A DNA stretch of 64,000 nucleotides from Neocallimastix lanati (nom. inval.) (GCA_016946835.1 JACVTC010000005.1:146001-210000), one strand, 5' to 3'; positions 27,173 through 40,311 are shown, numbered from the stretch's first letter. The notes: a model not told the origin generated them from the sequence alone. Numbers and translations are program-made.

Positions 27173-28595
27173 TGTTTAAGAATAGGTGAAATATGTGAAA
27201 AATGAACTTCGAATGTAATGTATTGAAACATATTGTAATGTAAATAATATATAAGCCACAACGTACTAATATAAAATTATTTAATTTTGAATAATTTAGT
27301 GCTAGAAACTCTTTATCATAAAATACAATAATAGAATTTGACATAATGATAAACCATAAATTCCTGACTTTTAATAGATTAAGAGTCTCATCTGACTCTT
27401 AAAAAGATTCTTGGCAAAAGAATCGTTTGCTGGAGACAATATTATGACAAAGAAAAATAAATAAATTGGAATTTTTAAATTATTCATGATGAAAGGTATA
27501 ATAAAATTTTAAATATAACCATGAGTTATATAAAAATAGATGACGTTTATTCCCATCTACAAGCAATACTTAATGATTACAAAGTAAATTTAGGGTTTCA
27601 ATCATTAAACTTCTTTCATTAATGTTGAGAAAATTAAATATAAAATTCTTTTAAAAATTTGGATTTTAAAAAGGGGGAAAATAGACAACATAAAATAAAG
27701 AACTTAAAAAATTAAGTAATTTTTCTTTACTGATTCTAAGTACCGATTATTAAAAAAATCATACTTTTTTTTCTTTTGGAAACGAATAAAAATAATCTAA
27801 AGAGAGAAAATTATAAAATAATTTACATTATTTACTAATATGTTTAAATGGATAGAATTATATAATTAGTTATAAATGTAATCAATTTTAATACTCCTCA
27901 GATTGATCAAGTACACCGATATATAATTAAAAATTTATTTTTAATTGTTATCGCTAAAACGACAAAGGGGAAATATATAAAAGTTAGCGCTTATCCTCAA
28001 AATGGATTAGAATTGAAAGTGATGTAAAACCCAATATATAAGAGATATTCTCACAAATTGAGATAGTATAATATCACCGTTCATGAGGAAGGTTTCCATC
28101 CTAAAAATGGTAATATATAAACCTTAGATTATAAGAGATGTTTTAAATATATTTAATATAAATGGTATAATAATATTAAATACCTAATTTTAGAGGGAAA
28201 TTATTAGATATAACAAATATATTTAAGACATTATTTTAACAATATTTAAATCAAATTAAAGAAATTAATATAATGTAAAGATTAATTTAGAATAGAAATA
28301 ACTAATACTTTAATAATATCAAGTTTATATTATAAAATAAGATAATTTTATATATACATATTTACCATTAAATCAATTTATTCATTATAGACTAACTAGG
28401 TTTAATGAATGTTAGAATAGGTGAAATAAATGAAAAATAAACTTTAAATTGTATTGAAACATATTGTGATATAATTAAAATATAAGCCACAATATAATAA
28501 TATAAAAGTATTTAATTTAGAATAATTAAGTACTATAGAAAAATATATTAATAAAATTGACAAAATTATAAACCATAAATTTCTGATTCTTGATA
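27173..28595 (+). mobile_element. Decayed copia-like LTR element, about 1.4 kb
   Basis: Two related direct repeats, 27173-27376 (about 204 bp, starting TGTTTAAGAATAGGTGAAAT) and 28410-28595 (starting TGTTAGAATAGGTGAAAT), flank about 1.0 kb. Shared blocks include GTATTGAAACATATTGT and AACCATAAATT. Directly after the left LTR is GATTAAGAGTCTCAT (27377-27391), a primer-binding site complementary to the anticodon arm of tRNA-Lys(CUU). It is the same site as in the element at 53866-59709, though the LTRs differ. The internal part has a gag-like fragment near 27518 (MSYIKIDDVYSHLQAILNDY) and is full of stops. Pol is absent, so the element is non-autonomous and old. Confidence 0.7.
27377..27391 (+). 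promoter_or_regulatory. Primer-binding site complementary to tRNA-Lys(CUU) anticodon arm
   Basis: GATTAAGAGTCTCAT; its reverse complement ATGAGACTCTTAATC is, from memory, the anticodon arm of animal tRNA-Lys(CUU), with CTT as the anticodon. It is followed by GACTCTTAA, which can pair back onto it (9-bp stem, TTAAGAGTC with GACTCTTAA). The same site in the second LTR element supports function and not chance. Confidence 0.6.
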
Positions 28596-28647
28596 TAAAT
28601 AAACTAATTTTCAATTTAACTTTTAATTATTATTATTATTATTATTA

Positions 28648-28680
<33 letters not shown>

Positions 28681-31600
28681 ATAGTAAAATTTATTATTAT
28701 TATTATTATTTATTATTATTATTATTAATTCTCATAGTTTTAATAATAATTAATTAAATGGGAATAATTAAATTAAAAAAAAAAAAAAAAAATAAAAAAA
28801 TTAAAATGAAACAAAAAAGATAAAATAAATAAAATGAAATAATATAATAATAAAAAATAAAATAAAGAAAAAAAATTAAATATAGGAAAAATAAAAAAAA
28901 AAGGATGATTTAAACTTATTATTAAAAAACTAATTTTTAAAACTTAATAGGATAAAAATAATATAAATTTAATTAGTGACCAAAAAAAAAAAAAAAATAA
29001 AATAAAAAGATTATAAAAAATAATAATAATAATAAAAAGTAAAAAATGGTTTCATTTCTTTAATCCGAGAGGAGAGTCAACTTTAAAAATAAAATAAAAA
29101 ATTATTTAAATAAAATTTATTAAATATTTTGATTTAAAAAACAGATTTATATCTGTCTAAATATATATTATTATTATTAATATCTATCATTATTAATTAT
29201 AATTACTTATTATTATTCTACTATTTACTATTTATTATGTGTTATTTACTATTTATTATGTGTTATTTGCTATTTATTATACGTCATTTATTATTTATTA
29301 TTTATTATTTATTATTTATTATTCAATTATTTATTATTCAATTATTTATTATTCAATTATTTATTATTCAATTATAGCTACAGATTAGAGATATTTTTTT
29401 CTCTATTTTTTAATTTTTTTTTATTTTTTTAGATATTAACAATAAAAGGTCTATAAAATATGAAACAAATTTTAATATATATATTTTGAATAAATTGTAT
29501 ATATATATATAAATAAATAAATAAATAAATAAATATATAAATAAATAAATATATAAATATAAATAATAATAATATTAAAAAAAAAATTAAAAATAACCAA
29601 AAGCTGTTTTTTTTTAATTTTTTTAATTTTTTTCTCACTTTTTAATTTTTATTTTAATTTTTATAATTTTACTATTATTAAATTAGATTAATAATAATAA
29701 ATAATTGAATAATAATAAATAAATAAATAAATAAATAATTGAATAATAAATAATAAATAATAAATAAATAATAAATAATAAATAATTGAATAATAAATAA
29801 TTGAATAATAAATAATAAATAATAAATAAATAAATAAATAATAAATAAATAAATAAATAATAAATAAATAAATAAATAAATAATTTGAATAATAAATGAA
29901 TAATAAATAAGTAAATAAATAAATAATAATTAAAGGAATAATGAAATAATAATAAAAAAAGGAACACAATAAAACCACAAAACTACAAAATCATAAAACA
30001 CAAAAAAATAAATTAAATTAGATTAAAAAGAAATTTGATTCATTTCATACAAAATTTAATATAACAAAGGTTATACAAAATAGATTAAATAATTTGAATG
30101 ATATAAATAATTTGAATCATTGTAGTAATTATAATAATTATAATAATTGTAATAATAAAAAGAACAAAGTATTTAGTAATAAATAATTGAAGAATAAATA
30201 TATGAAAATATGAAAAGTCTGAATTACAATTTTTGATATTATAAAATAGTAAAAAAAAAAGAAAGAAAAGGAATCTCTTTTTTTTTAAACTTTTAATTCA
30301 TTCGTAATTTGAATTCACCATGTTTTATCTTTTTTTTTTCTCTTTTTTTTAAACTATTTTATTTTTTATGATTTCCCTTTGCTAATTAAAAAAAGTTTTG
30401 TTTTAAGTTTTTATTTTTATTTTTTTGTTTTAGTTTTAAAATTAATTTATTTTAATACAAATTTTAAAAAATATAAAAAAAAAAAAATAAATATATGTAT
30501 ATTAAATAAATAAATAATAAATAAATAAATAAATAAATAAATAATAAATAAATAATAAATAAATAAATAAATAATTAATTAATTAATTAAAAAAAAAAGA
30601 TAGATTTGAAATGGGTAAATTTTGTGTAATACATGGAAAGATAAAGAGGAAAACTTTAAAATATAATATTTTAATATATAATAAACAATAAACAATAATA
30701 AATAATAAATAATAAATAATAATTACTATATTAATTATAATAATAATAATAAATAATAATAATAATAATAATTATATACAACATAATGATTAAATAATAA
30801 TTAAATATTAATAAATATTAATAAATATTAATAAATATATATTAACCCATAAAAGAAGTTATATACTTTATTTATACAGTTTTTTTTTTTGTTTTGGTAT
30901 ACAGTTTTTTATATACATAATTATAAAAATAAATTTAAATAAAAATATTTATATTTATCAATAATAAACAATAGTATGCAATTAATTATTTTATATTTAT
31001 TTTATATTTGTTATATTTTATTTTATATTTTATTATATATATATATAATATTTCATAAATTATATTTAATTTTCAATTTTGTGTAAAATTTATCTTCAAT
31101 AACAAACAATACTTAAGGATAATAGAAGAACACATAAATCCTAAAATTAATTTTTTTAATATATCTTGGGTAAAAAATAATAATAATAATAAAAAAATAA
31201 TTAAAAAAAATAATAATGGAGAATGAATAATGATTCTTTTAATTATTATTTTAATTATAATAATTAAATTAAATTCATCATTTATATATAAGAATAGAAT
31301 GATAAATAATAAATAAAGTTTTTATATTTATTTTCATATGTAAATTTACTTTTTTTATTTCATTATTATTTCATTATTATTTAATTATTATTTCATTATT
31401 TATTATTTATTTAATTATTTATTTATTCATTTATTATTCATTTATTATCAATTTTATTATTTCATTTATATTTATTATTATTTCATTATTTATTATTTAT
31501 TATTAATTTTTTAGTTTTCTTCCCATTAAAATAATATTAAATATATTAATATTAATATTAAAGTTATTAAATAATAAAATTTTTTTTTGTAAAATGTTTT

Positions 31601-32317
31601 GATGATGTTCATTTTTTTTTTTTTTTTTTGTTTTGGAATTTCATATAAATTTAAGGTTCCAAAAATTTAAAAGTTTAATTTGATTCGATTTCATTTTTTG
31701 TTGTTTTTTTTTTTATAATCATTTGAGTTGAACCATTCAAAATTTAATTTCAAATAAACTTTTTATTTTTGTTAGTTAGAAAATTTAATTAAATTCAATA
31801 ATATTTAAATTATTTTAAATATTTTAGTTTTTAATTTTTAATTTATATTTTAATTTTTATCCCATTTTATAACATTAAAAACTTTTTTTTTTTTTTTTTT
31901 TTTAAAACATATAAATATAAATATTTTTCTTCATTTTAATTTTTTTTTCTCTAATTCCTTTTTTTATTTTGATAATTATAAAAAAAGAAATTTTTTAAAT
32001 AAAAAAAATAAATATTGTATACCTTTTTTTTTTTATTTATTAAAGAAATTATAGATTAATTTATAATATTTATTGGAATATATATAACTTTATATACAAT
32101 AAAAAAAAAAAAAAGGGAAAAATAATTATTTACTTTAAGATAAAAAAAATAGTTTATTCAATCGTAGAAAAAGCAAGTGAATAAAATATTTATTTTGAAA
32201 AGTGAAAAAATTGTTATACAAATATTTTAAAAAAAATTAATTAAAATCAAAACAACAACACTTAAATCTTCAACACTTTAATATTTGATATATTTAAATA
32301 AAGAAAAAAAAAAGAAA
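28596..32317. other. AT-rich spacer upstream of the xylanase
   Basis: No gene recognised. It contains ATT and T runs (28625-28730), TTATTCAA and TTATTTA arrays (29230-29375), AAAT and heptamer/9-mer compound repeats (29515-29560, 29695-29935, 30505-30590) and TTCATTA repeats (31360-31500). The last 200 bp before 32318 include AACAACAACACTTAAATCTTC just upstream of an A-rich leader, probably the transcript 5' end and promoter of the xylanase gene. No individual element can be defined. Confidence 0.55.
29695..29935. repeat. Compound AATAATTGA / AAATAAAT repeat array
   Basis: Heptamer and tetramer units with the AATAATTGA interruptions seen also at 16290 and 49385. The two overlapping minus-strand frames across it are repeat artefacts. 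Confidence 0.8.
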
Positions 32318-34174
32318 ATGAAATTTAATAAGGCTATTGTTTTATCTATTTTAGCTGCTTCTGCTGAAGCTTATGATCTTTTAAAAGATTTTTCTAATGG
32401 TTTCAGAATTGGTGCTGCAACCAACACCAGATTCTACAATAATGCTAACTATGTTAATGCTATGAAGGCTTTCAATTATATGGTAGCTGAAAATGCTTGT
32501 AAGTTTGTTAGTATTCAAGGTCAAAAGGGTAATTTTAATTTCAATGATTGTGATAATCATTTAAAGAAAGCTAAGGAATTAGGTATGGATTTTAGAGGTC
32601 ACGCTTTAATTTGGCACTCTATGGCTCCACAATGGCTTGAACGTGAAGATTCTAACACTATGAGACAATCTATTGTAAATCACATCACTAAGGTTTTACA
32701 ACATTATGATGGTAAAATTGATACTTGGGATGTTGTTAATGAAGCTATTGATGATAGTTCTAATGGTAATGGTTGGAAGTACCGTAACTCTTTCCTTTAC
32801 CAAAAGAACAAGGATTTCATTGATCTTGCCTTCAAGACTGCTCGTCAAGTCGCTCCAAAGGTTAAACTTTTCTATAATGATTATAATACTGAAGGTATTT
32901 GGGGAAAGAGTGAATCTGTCTACCAATTCATTGCTGATTTAAAGAAACGTAACATTCCAATTGATGGTGTCGGTCTTCAATATCACGTCAGTGTTCAACA
33001 TCAACCACAACTTAATAAGATTACCGACTTAATTAGTCGTTACTGTAAATTAGGTCTTGAAGTTCATATTACTGAATTGGATGTCAGTTGTGAAGGTGCC
33101 TGTAATGCTGGTGATGTTCAAAATAAACAAGGTCAAGTCTTTAGTAATGCTTTAAAGGCTTGTCTTACTAACTCTTGTTGTACCGGTTTCCTTGTTTGGG
33201 GTATTGGTGATAATGACAGTTGGTTAGGTGCTGATAAGAAGGGTTTACTTTTCGATGGTAGCTACAAACCAAAGTCTCAATACAATGCTCTCTTAAACGT
33301 CTTAAAAAGTACCAAGGCTGCTTCCCTTGGTAACAAACCAGCCAATAATGGTGGTAACACTGGTGGTAACGCTCAACCAGTTGATGATGCTCCAGTTAGT
33401 AGTACCTTCAAACCAAAGAAGATGGCTGATGGTTGGTACAGAATCAAGAACCCAGAATCTGGTTTATACCTTAATGTTGCTGATGGTGAAGGAGCTGATT
33501 CTCAAAATGTTGAATTGGGTGAAGACGGTCAACAAATGTGGAAACTTACCAATGTTGGAAACAATTACGTTACCTTAACCAGTAGTCTCGGTGAATTTAA
33601 TTTAGATGTTTGTATGGGAGAAGATGAAAATGGTACCAATGCTCAAATCTATTCTATTCATAACGAAGAACCACAACAATTTGTTGTCATGGAAACTGAA
33701 ACTAAGAATGTATATGTCATCGGTACTAGAGGTAGTAATGGTAGTAAGGTTCTTGATATTGAAAACTATGGTACTACTCCTGGTAGTAATGTCTACCAAT
33801 GGGAAAACGAAGGTAAGGCCAACCAACTTTGGACTCTTGAACCAATTCAAGGTACTATCTCTGGTGGTGATGATACTAGTAGCAATGAATCCAAACCAAG
33901 CAATGATGAATCCTGCTGGGCAAAATCTCTTGGTTATTCATGTTGTAAGAGTTGTGGTGTTGTTATGGAAGATGATTCCGGTAAATGGGGTATTGAAAAT
34001 GGTGACTGGTGTGGTATTGCTAAGACCTGTTCCAGTAAATGTATTGGTGCTGCTGGTTACCCATGTTGTTCAAGAACTTGTATTGTACAATTTGAAGATG
34101 AATCCGGAAAATGGGGTATTGAAAATAATGATTGGTGTATTATTGACAGAGATCTCTGTATCTACTTACAATAA
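32318..34174 (+). CDS. Secreted GH10 endo-xylanase with ricin-type lectin domain and two fungal dockerins
   Basis: Intronless, 618 aa. ATG at 32318 begins a clear signal peptide (KFNKAIVLSILAASAEA); an in-frame TTG upstream is not a start. The GH10 barrel (about residues 20-337) has the acid/base Glu142 in WDVVNEA, the nucleophile Glu253 in HITELDV, and GLQYHVS and GFLVWGIGDNDSW. It cleaves beta-1,4-xylan outside the cell. A Gly/Asn/Pro linker leads to a ricin-type beta-trefoil (CBM13-like, about 370-510) with QxW-type repeats (QQMW, NQLW), likely carbohydrate binding. Two Cys-rich dockerins follow (533-571 and 575-614), each with GxxCC and GKWGIEN.DWC; these anchor fungal enzymes to cellulosomal scaffoldins. 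Codons are rich in GGT, GCT, AAG and CAA, unlike the surroundings, which fits high expression. Lack of introns agrees with the known horizontal origin of many such genes. Confidence 0.95.
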   Translation: MKFNKAIVLSILAASAEAYDLLKDFSNGFRIGAATNTRFYNNANYVNAMKAFNYMVAENACKFVSIQGQKGNFNFNDCDNHLKKAKELGMDFRGHALIWHSMAPQWLEREDSNTMRQSIVNHITKVLQHYDGKIDTWDVVNEAIDDSSNGNGWKYRNSFLYQKNKDFIDLAFKTARQVAPKVKLFYNDYNTEGIWGKSESVYQFIADLKKRNIPIDGVGLQYHVSVQHQPQLNKITDLISRYCKLGLEVHITELDVSCEGACNAGDVQNKQGQVFSNALKACLTNSCCTGFLVWGIGDNDSWLGADKKGLLFDGSYKPKSQYNALLNVLKSTKAASLGNKPANNGGNTGGNAQPVDDAPVSSTFKPKKMADGWYRIKNPESGLYLNVADGEGADSQNVELGEDGQQMWKLTNVGNNYVTLTSSLGEFNLDVCMGEDENGTNAQIYSIHNEEPQQFVVMETETKNVYVIGTRGSNGSKVLDIENYGTTPGSNVYQWENEGKANQLWTLEPIQGTISGGDDTSSNESKPSNDESCWAKSLGYSCCKSCGVVMEDDSGKWGIENGDWCGIAKTCSSKCIGAAGYPCCSRTCIVQFEDESGKWGIENNDWCIIDRDLCIYLQ

Positions 34175-35145
34175 GTATCTGCTTATCATTCTTATATATA
34201 AATATTAAAAAAAGAATTAAAAAAAAAAAAAAAAAAAGGAATTATATCTAAATTGATCCAGTAGTAAAATATTTCATAAAAAAAATGAGAAATTTTTAAA
34301 TTAAAATTTTATATAATATTGACTATTATATAAAATTGAATCAATAATTATTTTTTTGTTTAAAAAAAAATTTATAGATTTAGAAGATTTATTAATATGA
34401 AAAATTAAAGAAATGAAAACATATATATATTATGTATATATATGTAAGAAATGCATTATTTAATAATATTTATACACATACATACAAAAAAAAAAAATTA
34501 CATATATATACACACGCAGAAAAAACATTTATTAAAATATTTTTTGATAGTTTTAAAAATTATAAATATATATATAAATTTTATATATATATATATATAT
34601 GAATTTTTATTTTTATTATATTATAATTTCATAATGTACAAAATAAAAATATTAATATAATTATTAATTTTTTAATTAATCATGTAATTATTTTTTTAAA
34701 AAAAAAAATAAAAGTTTTTTTTATATTATTTAATATAAAAGTTATTCTAGATATGGTTGAAAAAAAGAAAGTGTTAATTTAAGTAATTATGTTTTTCAAT
34801 TTAATTATATATTTATTAAATTATTAAATTTTTTTCTATATTAAATAGAATAGAAATCGGATTACCTTCTATTGATCGACTATTTATTATTTTTTATTTA
34901 TTTATTAAATTAAAAATCAAAAAAAAAAAAATTTTAATTTATAATTTTAATTTATAATTTTTAATTAATTTTTATTGTTTTATGGAGATATATTGATGGC
35001 GATCTATGATTTATAATAATTAATAATAATAATTATAATAATCATTGATCGTCGTCCATATTTTTAACAATTATTATTAAATAATTATTATTATTTAATA
35101 TTTAATATTTATTATTTATTATTATCAGTCATTAATCTATTCATA
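34175..35145. other. Spacer between the xylanase and the LINE relic
   Basis: No gene seen. A poly(A) run at 34219-34237 lies just after the xylanase stop. At 34994-35056 there is an imperfect inverted pair (GATGGCGATCTATGAT and ATCATTGATCGTCGTC) separated by an AAT-rich loop; its meaning is unclear. Confidence 0.5.
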
Positions 35146-37583
35146 AAAAGGTCGATCCATCAGATTGTAATAGCTATCGTGGTATCTCTCTTATCAATAA
35201 TGGATTAAAAATTATAGGAAAAATCATAGCTAATAGAATCTCTAAATATGAAGTTGACGTAGGATTTATAAGACCTGAACAATATGGATTTCGTAATCGA
35301 GAAGAATGTTTAAACCTTTACAAATACATTAATAATTATATATCAGAGACGAAAATTTGAAAATAAGGATATTTAACCTTGTTTTTTTTTGGACCTTAAA
35401 AAGGCATATGACTCAGTTCCCATATATAATGTATTAAAGAAGATTCATCACTAAGGTATTAGAGGTAAGGGCTATAATTTTATTGAAAACTTATACTTAT
35501 CTTCCAAGGCTTGTGTAAGAGTTGATGGACAATTATCGGAATCATTTAGTATTAAGAAAGGAGTTCCTCAAGGTTGTCCCCTCTCTCCAATTTTATATCA
35601 TATACTAACACTATATTTATGATATGGTGTAAGTATTGGCATTAAAAAAGATTGTGATAGTCTTTTTGCTGATGATATTGTTCTTATAGCCCATAGTGAA
35701 AGAAAAATAAAGGCCTTTCTTCGTCATGCTTTTTGTTGGGCTAATAAAAATGAAATATCTTTTGGTATTAATAAATACGATACAATATTTGTTATGAAGA
35801 ACCTACATTTCACCTTGGTATGTATTCTATCCCTAAGGAATCTATGTATATTTACTTAGGTATCTCATTCAGTAATGATCATTTCTTTGAGCCTATTATC
35901 ACTTATATGAATATTAAAGTTAGAAATTCCTTATTTTCTTTTTCTAGTTTTTTATTCAATAATAAAGTTCTATTAACATTTAAAAGATCTATATATTATT
36001 ATCAAAGCATTATATTTTTGTTCCACTTTTAGGTTCAAACAAAAAACAATTCTATGAACGTATAATCCTTAATTAACACGGCATTGTTGTGGTGTATTGA
36101 TTCTGATTCCTCCTACAAGGAAGATTATCTTAATATTGAAAAGAAGAAAAAATGTTAAGAGTTATATCAAAAGGAACTCAACGGTCAGTGTTTATGCCTT
36201 ATCTCATGATTTTCAAGTATTTCCAATTGCTGACTTTTGTGCTTCTCTTCAAATAAAAAATGCTTTTGTTAATGGAAAAATTCATAATGTATCATTATAA
36301 ACCATATCCCTTCCATGCCATGATATTCTTGGTCAAAAAAAAAAAAAAATTGCTGGTACTCAACAAGAAAATTAAGAAAAAAAGAATATCACAAAATTCA
36401 AAAATTTTATCGAATCATATTGGTTTGATGTTAGTAAAATTCCAAGGAATTAAAGGTACGAATTATGATAACGATAACTTTAAAATTTATTAATACTAGA
36501 AATCTATTCAAGCTCAGCCTTGAATACCCTCATATAAGTTAAGGTTTTAACTGGATCTTAAGATTAAGAGCTGGTTACAAATATTATATAATACCACTAT
36601 TGCCATTAGAAGTGGAAGAGTTTCTGACGATTGTCCTAAATTATGCTCTTGCTGTGGAATGGGTGATCAATATTTTATCCATTGAAATATTTGAATATTC
36701 TACCTTTTCTTTATGTCGATGTAAATCTTTAGATTTTATCGATGACCTTTTCATTTTATATGACAATGAAGTAAGGAACCTTTCCTTACTTCCTTTCTTA
36801 TTCTAAATATTTTAGAATATGAAAATTTCATAAACATAAACAGGTATATTTATATATTCCTTCTTGGTGAAATTTCAGCTTTAGATGAGCTACAATTCGA
36901 TACTGAGGGAACGGGGACATTTTAGGTGAACAACTCCTAAAAAAGTTCACAGGAGTTCTACAGTACCGTATATTGTTAGGATTTCAGGAACATCTTGCTA
37001 ATACAATAATAAAATATACCAACCATTAGTAGCTCTCTTGAGTTACTTTTTTAAGAGGTTTTTGTAAAAAAAACAACTTTCATTACCAAGAGTGTCGACA
37101 TCGTACCGATAGGGCAAAGGAATAATGCAGTTAGTAGTCCTATTAATTCTTATCCATACACATTTACTAACAGTACAGTTCCGAACACAAAAACCTATAG
37201 CAAAATAATTCAATTTTTTGATGATCTTTCATGTGGTTCAAGGGAGAGTTTAGTAGATACCACACTATTTATTTTAAAAGATGTTACTTTTTTTTTTTTT
37301 GTTTTATTATTTTAGATTTAACCAGTAATCATGTTAATTACACATAGTATATATCACACCGAAAATTTATTTAACTTTTGAACTTTTTTTATTATTTTTT
37401 ATTACATTAAATTTTCTATGATTAATTATTTTTTTTTTTCTTTTTTCTATTTTTATTATTTTTTTATTTATATACATTTTATATTAATTAAATTATATCA
37501 TGTATTTTTTTTTAATAAATGTAATACATAAAAATATATTCATCAATTTAATAAAGTATTGGAAGTGTATTCTTTTTCCGGTC

Positions 37584-37614
<31 letters not shown>
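35146..37614 (+). pseudogene. 5'-truncated, frameshifted LINE (non-LTR retrotransposon) relic
   Basis: Begins inside the reverse-transcriptase domain with DCNSYRGISLINNGLKIIGK, homologous to DCNNYRGISLINVGLKILSK in the intact LINE. It continues with FIRPEQYGFRNREECLN, LKKAYDSVPIYNVLKK, GVPQGCPLSPILY and a preserved SLFADDIVLIAHSE box, but in different frames with many stops. The C-terminal part (near 36850-37130) and 3' UTR match the fragment at 60590-61321 better than the intact LINE, so it belongs to that subfamily. It ends GTGTATTCTTTTTCCGGTCC plus about 30 A (37585-37614). Endonuclease and amino-terminal parts are missing, as expected from abortive reverse transcription. Inactive. No clear target-site duplication found. 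Confidence 0.85.
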
Positions 37615-37618
<4 letters not shown>

Positions 37619-37954
37619 GAATTTTATTACAATGACTTTCAAATTAATAACTTTAATATATTTCAAAAATAAATTTCATTTTTTTTAACAATTATTATTA
37701 TTTATTATTATTTATTTATTATTTATTTATTATTTATTATTATTTATTTATTATTTATTATTATTTATTTATTATTTATTATTATTTATTTATTATTTAT
37801 TATTTATTATTTATTATTTATTATTAGTAGTTATTAATACCTATAACTAATTTATTTTAATTTTTAAAGTGGTCTTTTTTGATACCTCATCATGTGTTTC
37901 CCTTGACTATAAAGATTCTTAAACATTTAAAAATATATATACGTATATTTTTAA

Positions 37955-37984
<30 letters not shown>
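37615..37984. repeat. TTATTATTTATTTA repeat spacer
   Basis: After the LINE tail comes AT-rich DNA with a TATTATTATTTATTTATT array (37690-37825) and an ATT run at 37958-37984. No gene. Confidence 0.65.
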
Positions 37985-37985
<1 letters not shown>

Positions 37986-38180
37986 TTATTTTAGTAAATG
38001 AGCGTCAATGCTGAAAATGCAGTAAGACAGGTTAGTAGGGCCAATGTCTCTGAAGGAGAAAATCATGGTTTCTTTCAGATACGCAATTCAAACTTTAATC
38101 AGCAATAAGGATTCCTTTTAAATATAAATCTTAATAATCTGGAGGTGAGGTTCGTTGCCAATGAAGTTTTTTTTTTTGAA
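37985..38180 (+). pseudogene. Unidentified coding-like island
   Basis: G+C content rises abruptly and a short frame starting at 37998 reads MSVNAENAVRQVSRANVSEG, continuing with ENHGFFQIRNSNFNQQ before a stop, then GFLLNINLNNLEVRFVANE. The composition is that of a real protein. It lies between transposon debris, so an ORF1-like or other mobile-element relic is likely. I do not recognise the family. Confidence 0.35.
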
Positions 38181-38358
38181 TTTATTTATACACTTTATTT
38201 TTTGAATGTTACTTTTTTCTATTTCACATTTACTATTTAAAATAGTGTTATGTTCATGTTCAAATTGGAAAAATTATATATATATATATATATTTTTATT
38301 TATTGTGTATTTTTTATAAAAATAAAAAAAATAAAAATTCATAAATTTAATTATTTAA

Positions 38359-38425
<67 letters not shown>

Positions 38426-38509
38426 AGTTAAAGTTCACAACAGATGCGGCTGTTAAGAAAAAAAAAAAGAAAAAAAATTTTTTATGAATGGATATCAAAA
38501 TCGATATTA

Positions 38510-38542
<33 letters not shown>

Positions 38543-40139
38543 AAATATACTATTCTATTCTATTTTATAACCATTTTTTAGAATAAAATGGGTTTTTTTA
38601 AAAAATTAGTTTTTATTTTTTTAATAAAATTCTTTTAATATTATTATTTCCTCAAACCATAAAAAAAAAAAAAAATAAGAAATTATTTTAATTAAAAAAT
38701 TTAATACATTATACTTTTTTTTTTTTTTTATACATTAAAAAGTAATAATAATTAGTTTTTATTTTATATCAATTAAATAAATATCCATAAAAAAAAATAT
38801 TACAATTAAAAATTATAAATATAGAAAAAAAATAGCAAATTACTTTAATTTTATTGAATATTATCATTAAATTATTATTATGTAATTAAAATTATATATA
38901 AAATATATAAAATATTAACAGAAGTTATGGATGAAAAAATACAAGATAATAATTTAAAATTTATAAAATTAAAAAAAAAAAAAAAGTCAATCCAATAAAT
39001 GTAATACAGGAAAGTAACAGTAATGATGAATAATAAATAGTTATATATAGAATAATAATAATAATAATAATAATAAAATAAATAATATAATAGAATATTA
39101 AATGAACAAATAAGAAGATATATAAATAAATAAATAAATAAAATTAATTAATTAACATTGAATATTAATTTATAAAAAAAAAAAAAAAAAGAAATTAAAT
39201 AATTATATTTATGAATAAATATTATAAATAATGAATAATAAATGATGGTACTAAATATTAAACATTATTATATATATAGGAAACTTATATCCACAAAGTA
39301 CTTTAAATTGAAATATGAATGAGATACAAATTGAACAATGAATGTGTAGGTATATAGCTATGTTTAATATATTAAAAAAATAATAATAAACAAATGTTAT
39401 ACTATAAAATAGCATTAAAATAAGATATATAAATATTTGATTATAAAAAAAAATAGTATTATTTTTTATCTTCTTTTTTTTTTTTTTTTTTTTATTTTTT
39501 TATTTTTTTTATCAATATAATATATTTTAGGTATTTTTCTAAAAACTTTTTTATAAATATATATTTATATTTATAATCAATATTACAACTTATCAAAATG
39601 AATATATTATTTTTATCATTAAAATACATCATGTATGAAAAAGCAATTTTTTTTTTAATCTAAATAACTTGATATAAAAATATATTTAAAAATAATATTT
39701 ATAAAAAAAAGCCAAAATTATGATTTATGAACAAATGATTAATATATGTAAAAAATAGAACTCTAAATGTTAAAAATAGCATAAATTATTATTATTATTA
39801 TTCAATGAATAAAAAGAGAATGAAATTAATAAGCGGTAGGTTAAAAAATATTTGATATTTTTTAAAAAAAAACTTTTTTTTTTTTGATATTAATTTTTTT
39901 TTTTTTTTTTAACATATGTTAATAATACAAAACAGAAAAATAGATAAATTCATGATTTAACGCTTATTTTGAATTATAATTATATTTAATTAATTTTATC
40001 TTTTTTTTTTTTTTTTTTTTTTTTTTCAAACTTTTATAATAAATCATCTAAAGGAAGCGTAAAGACTATGGACCTATTACGGAGATCTCATTGAACGTAC
40101 TATTAGTGATTCGAACCCATTACCATTAATTACAAAAAA

Positions 40140-40174
<35 letters not shown>

Positions 40175-40272
40175 AATCAAAAGAAGTCAAAAGTTAAAAT
40201 TTCAAAGTGTCAGCTAATAATTTAGTAAGAATATACGAAAAGTAATAAATATAAAAACGCATTTAGAACAAA

Positions 40273-40311
<39 letters not shown>

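Noticed and set aside
33602-34208. Alternative frames within the xylanase region, including a 200-codon plus-strand frame
   Set aside because: The GH10/lectin/dockerin frame explains the sequence entirely; the others are overlapping shadows with poor composition.
34994-35056. Imperfect inverted repeat (GATGGCGATCTATGAT / ATCATTGATCGTCGTC) as a MITE
   Set aside because: Arms are short with several mismatches, no target duplication is visible, and no second copy is in the window.
40046-40130. Possible tRNA gene: GATTCGAACCC (reverse of a B-box)
   Set aside because: On the minus strand the T-stem does not pair, and the place of the D and anticodon arms is a poly(A)/AT run without an A-box.
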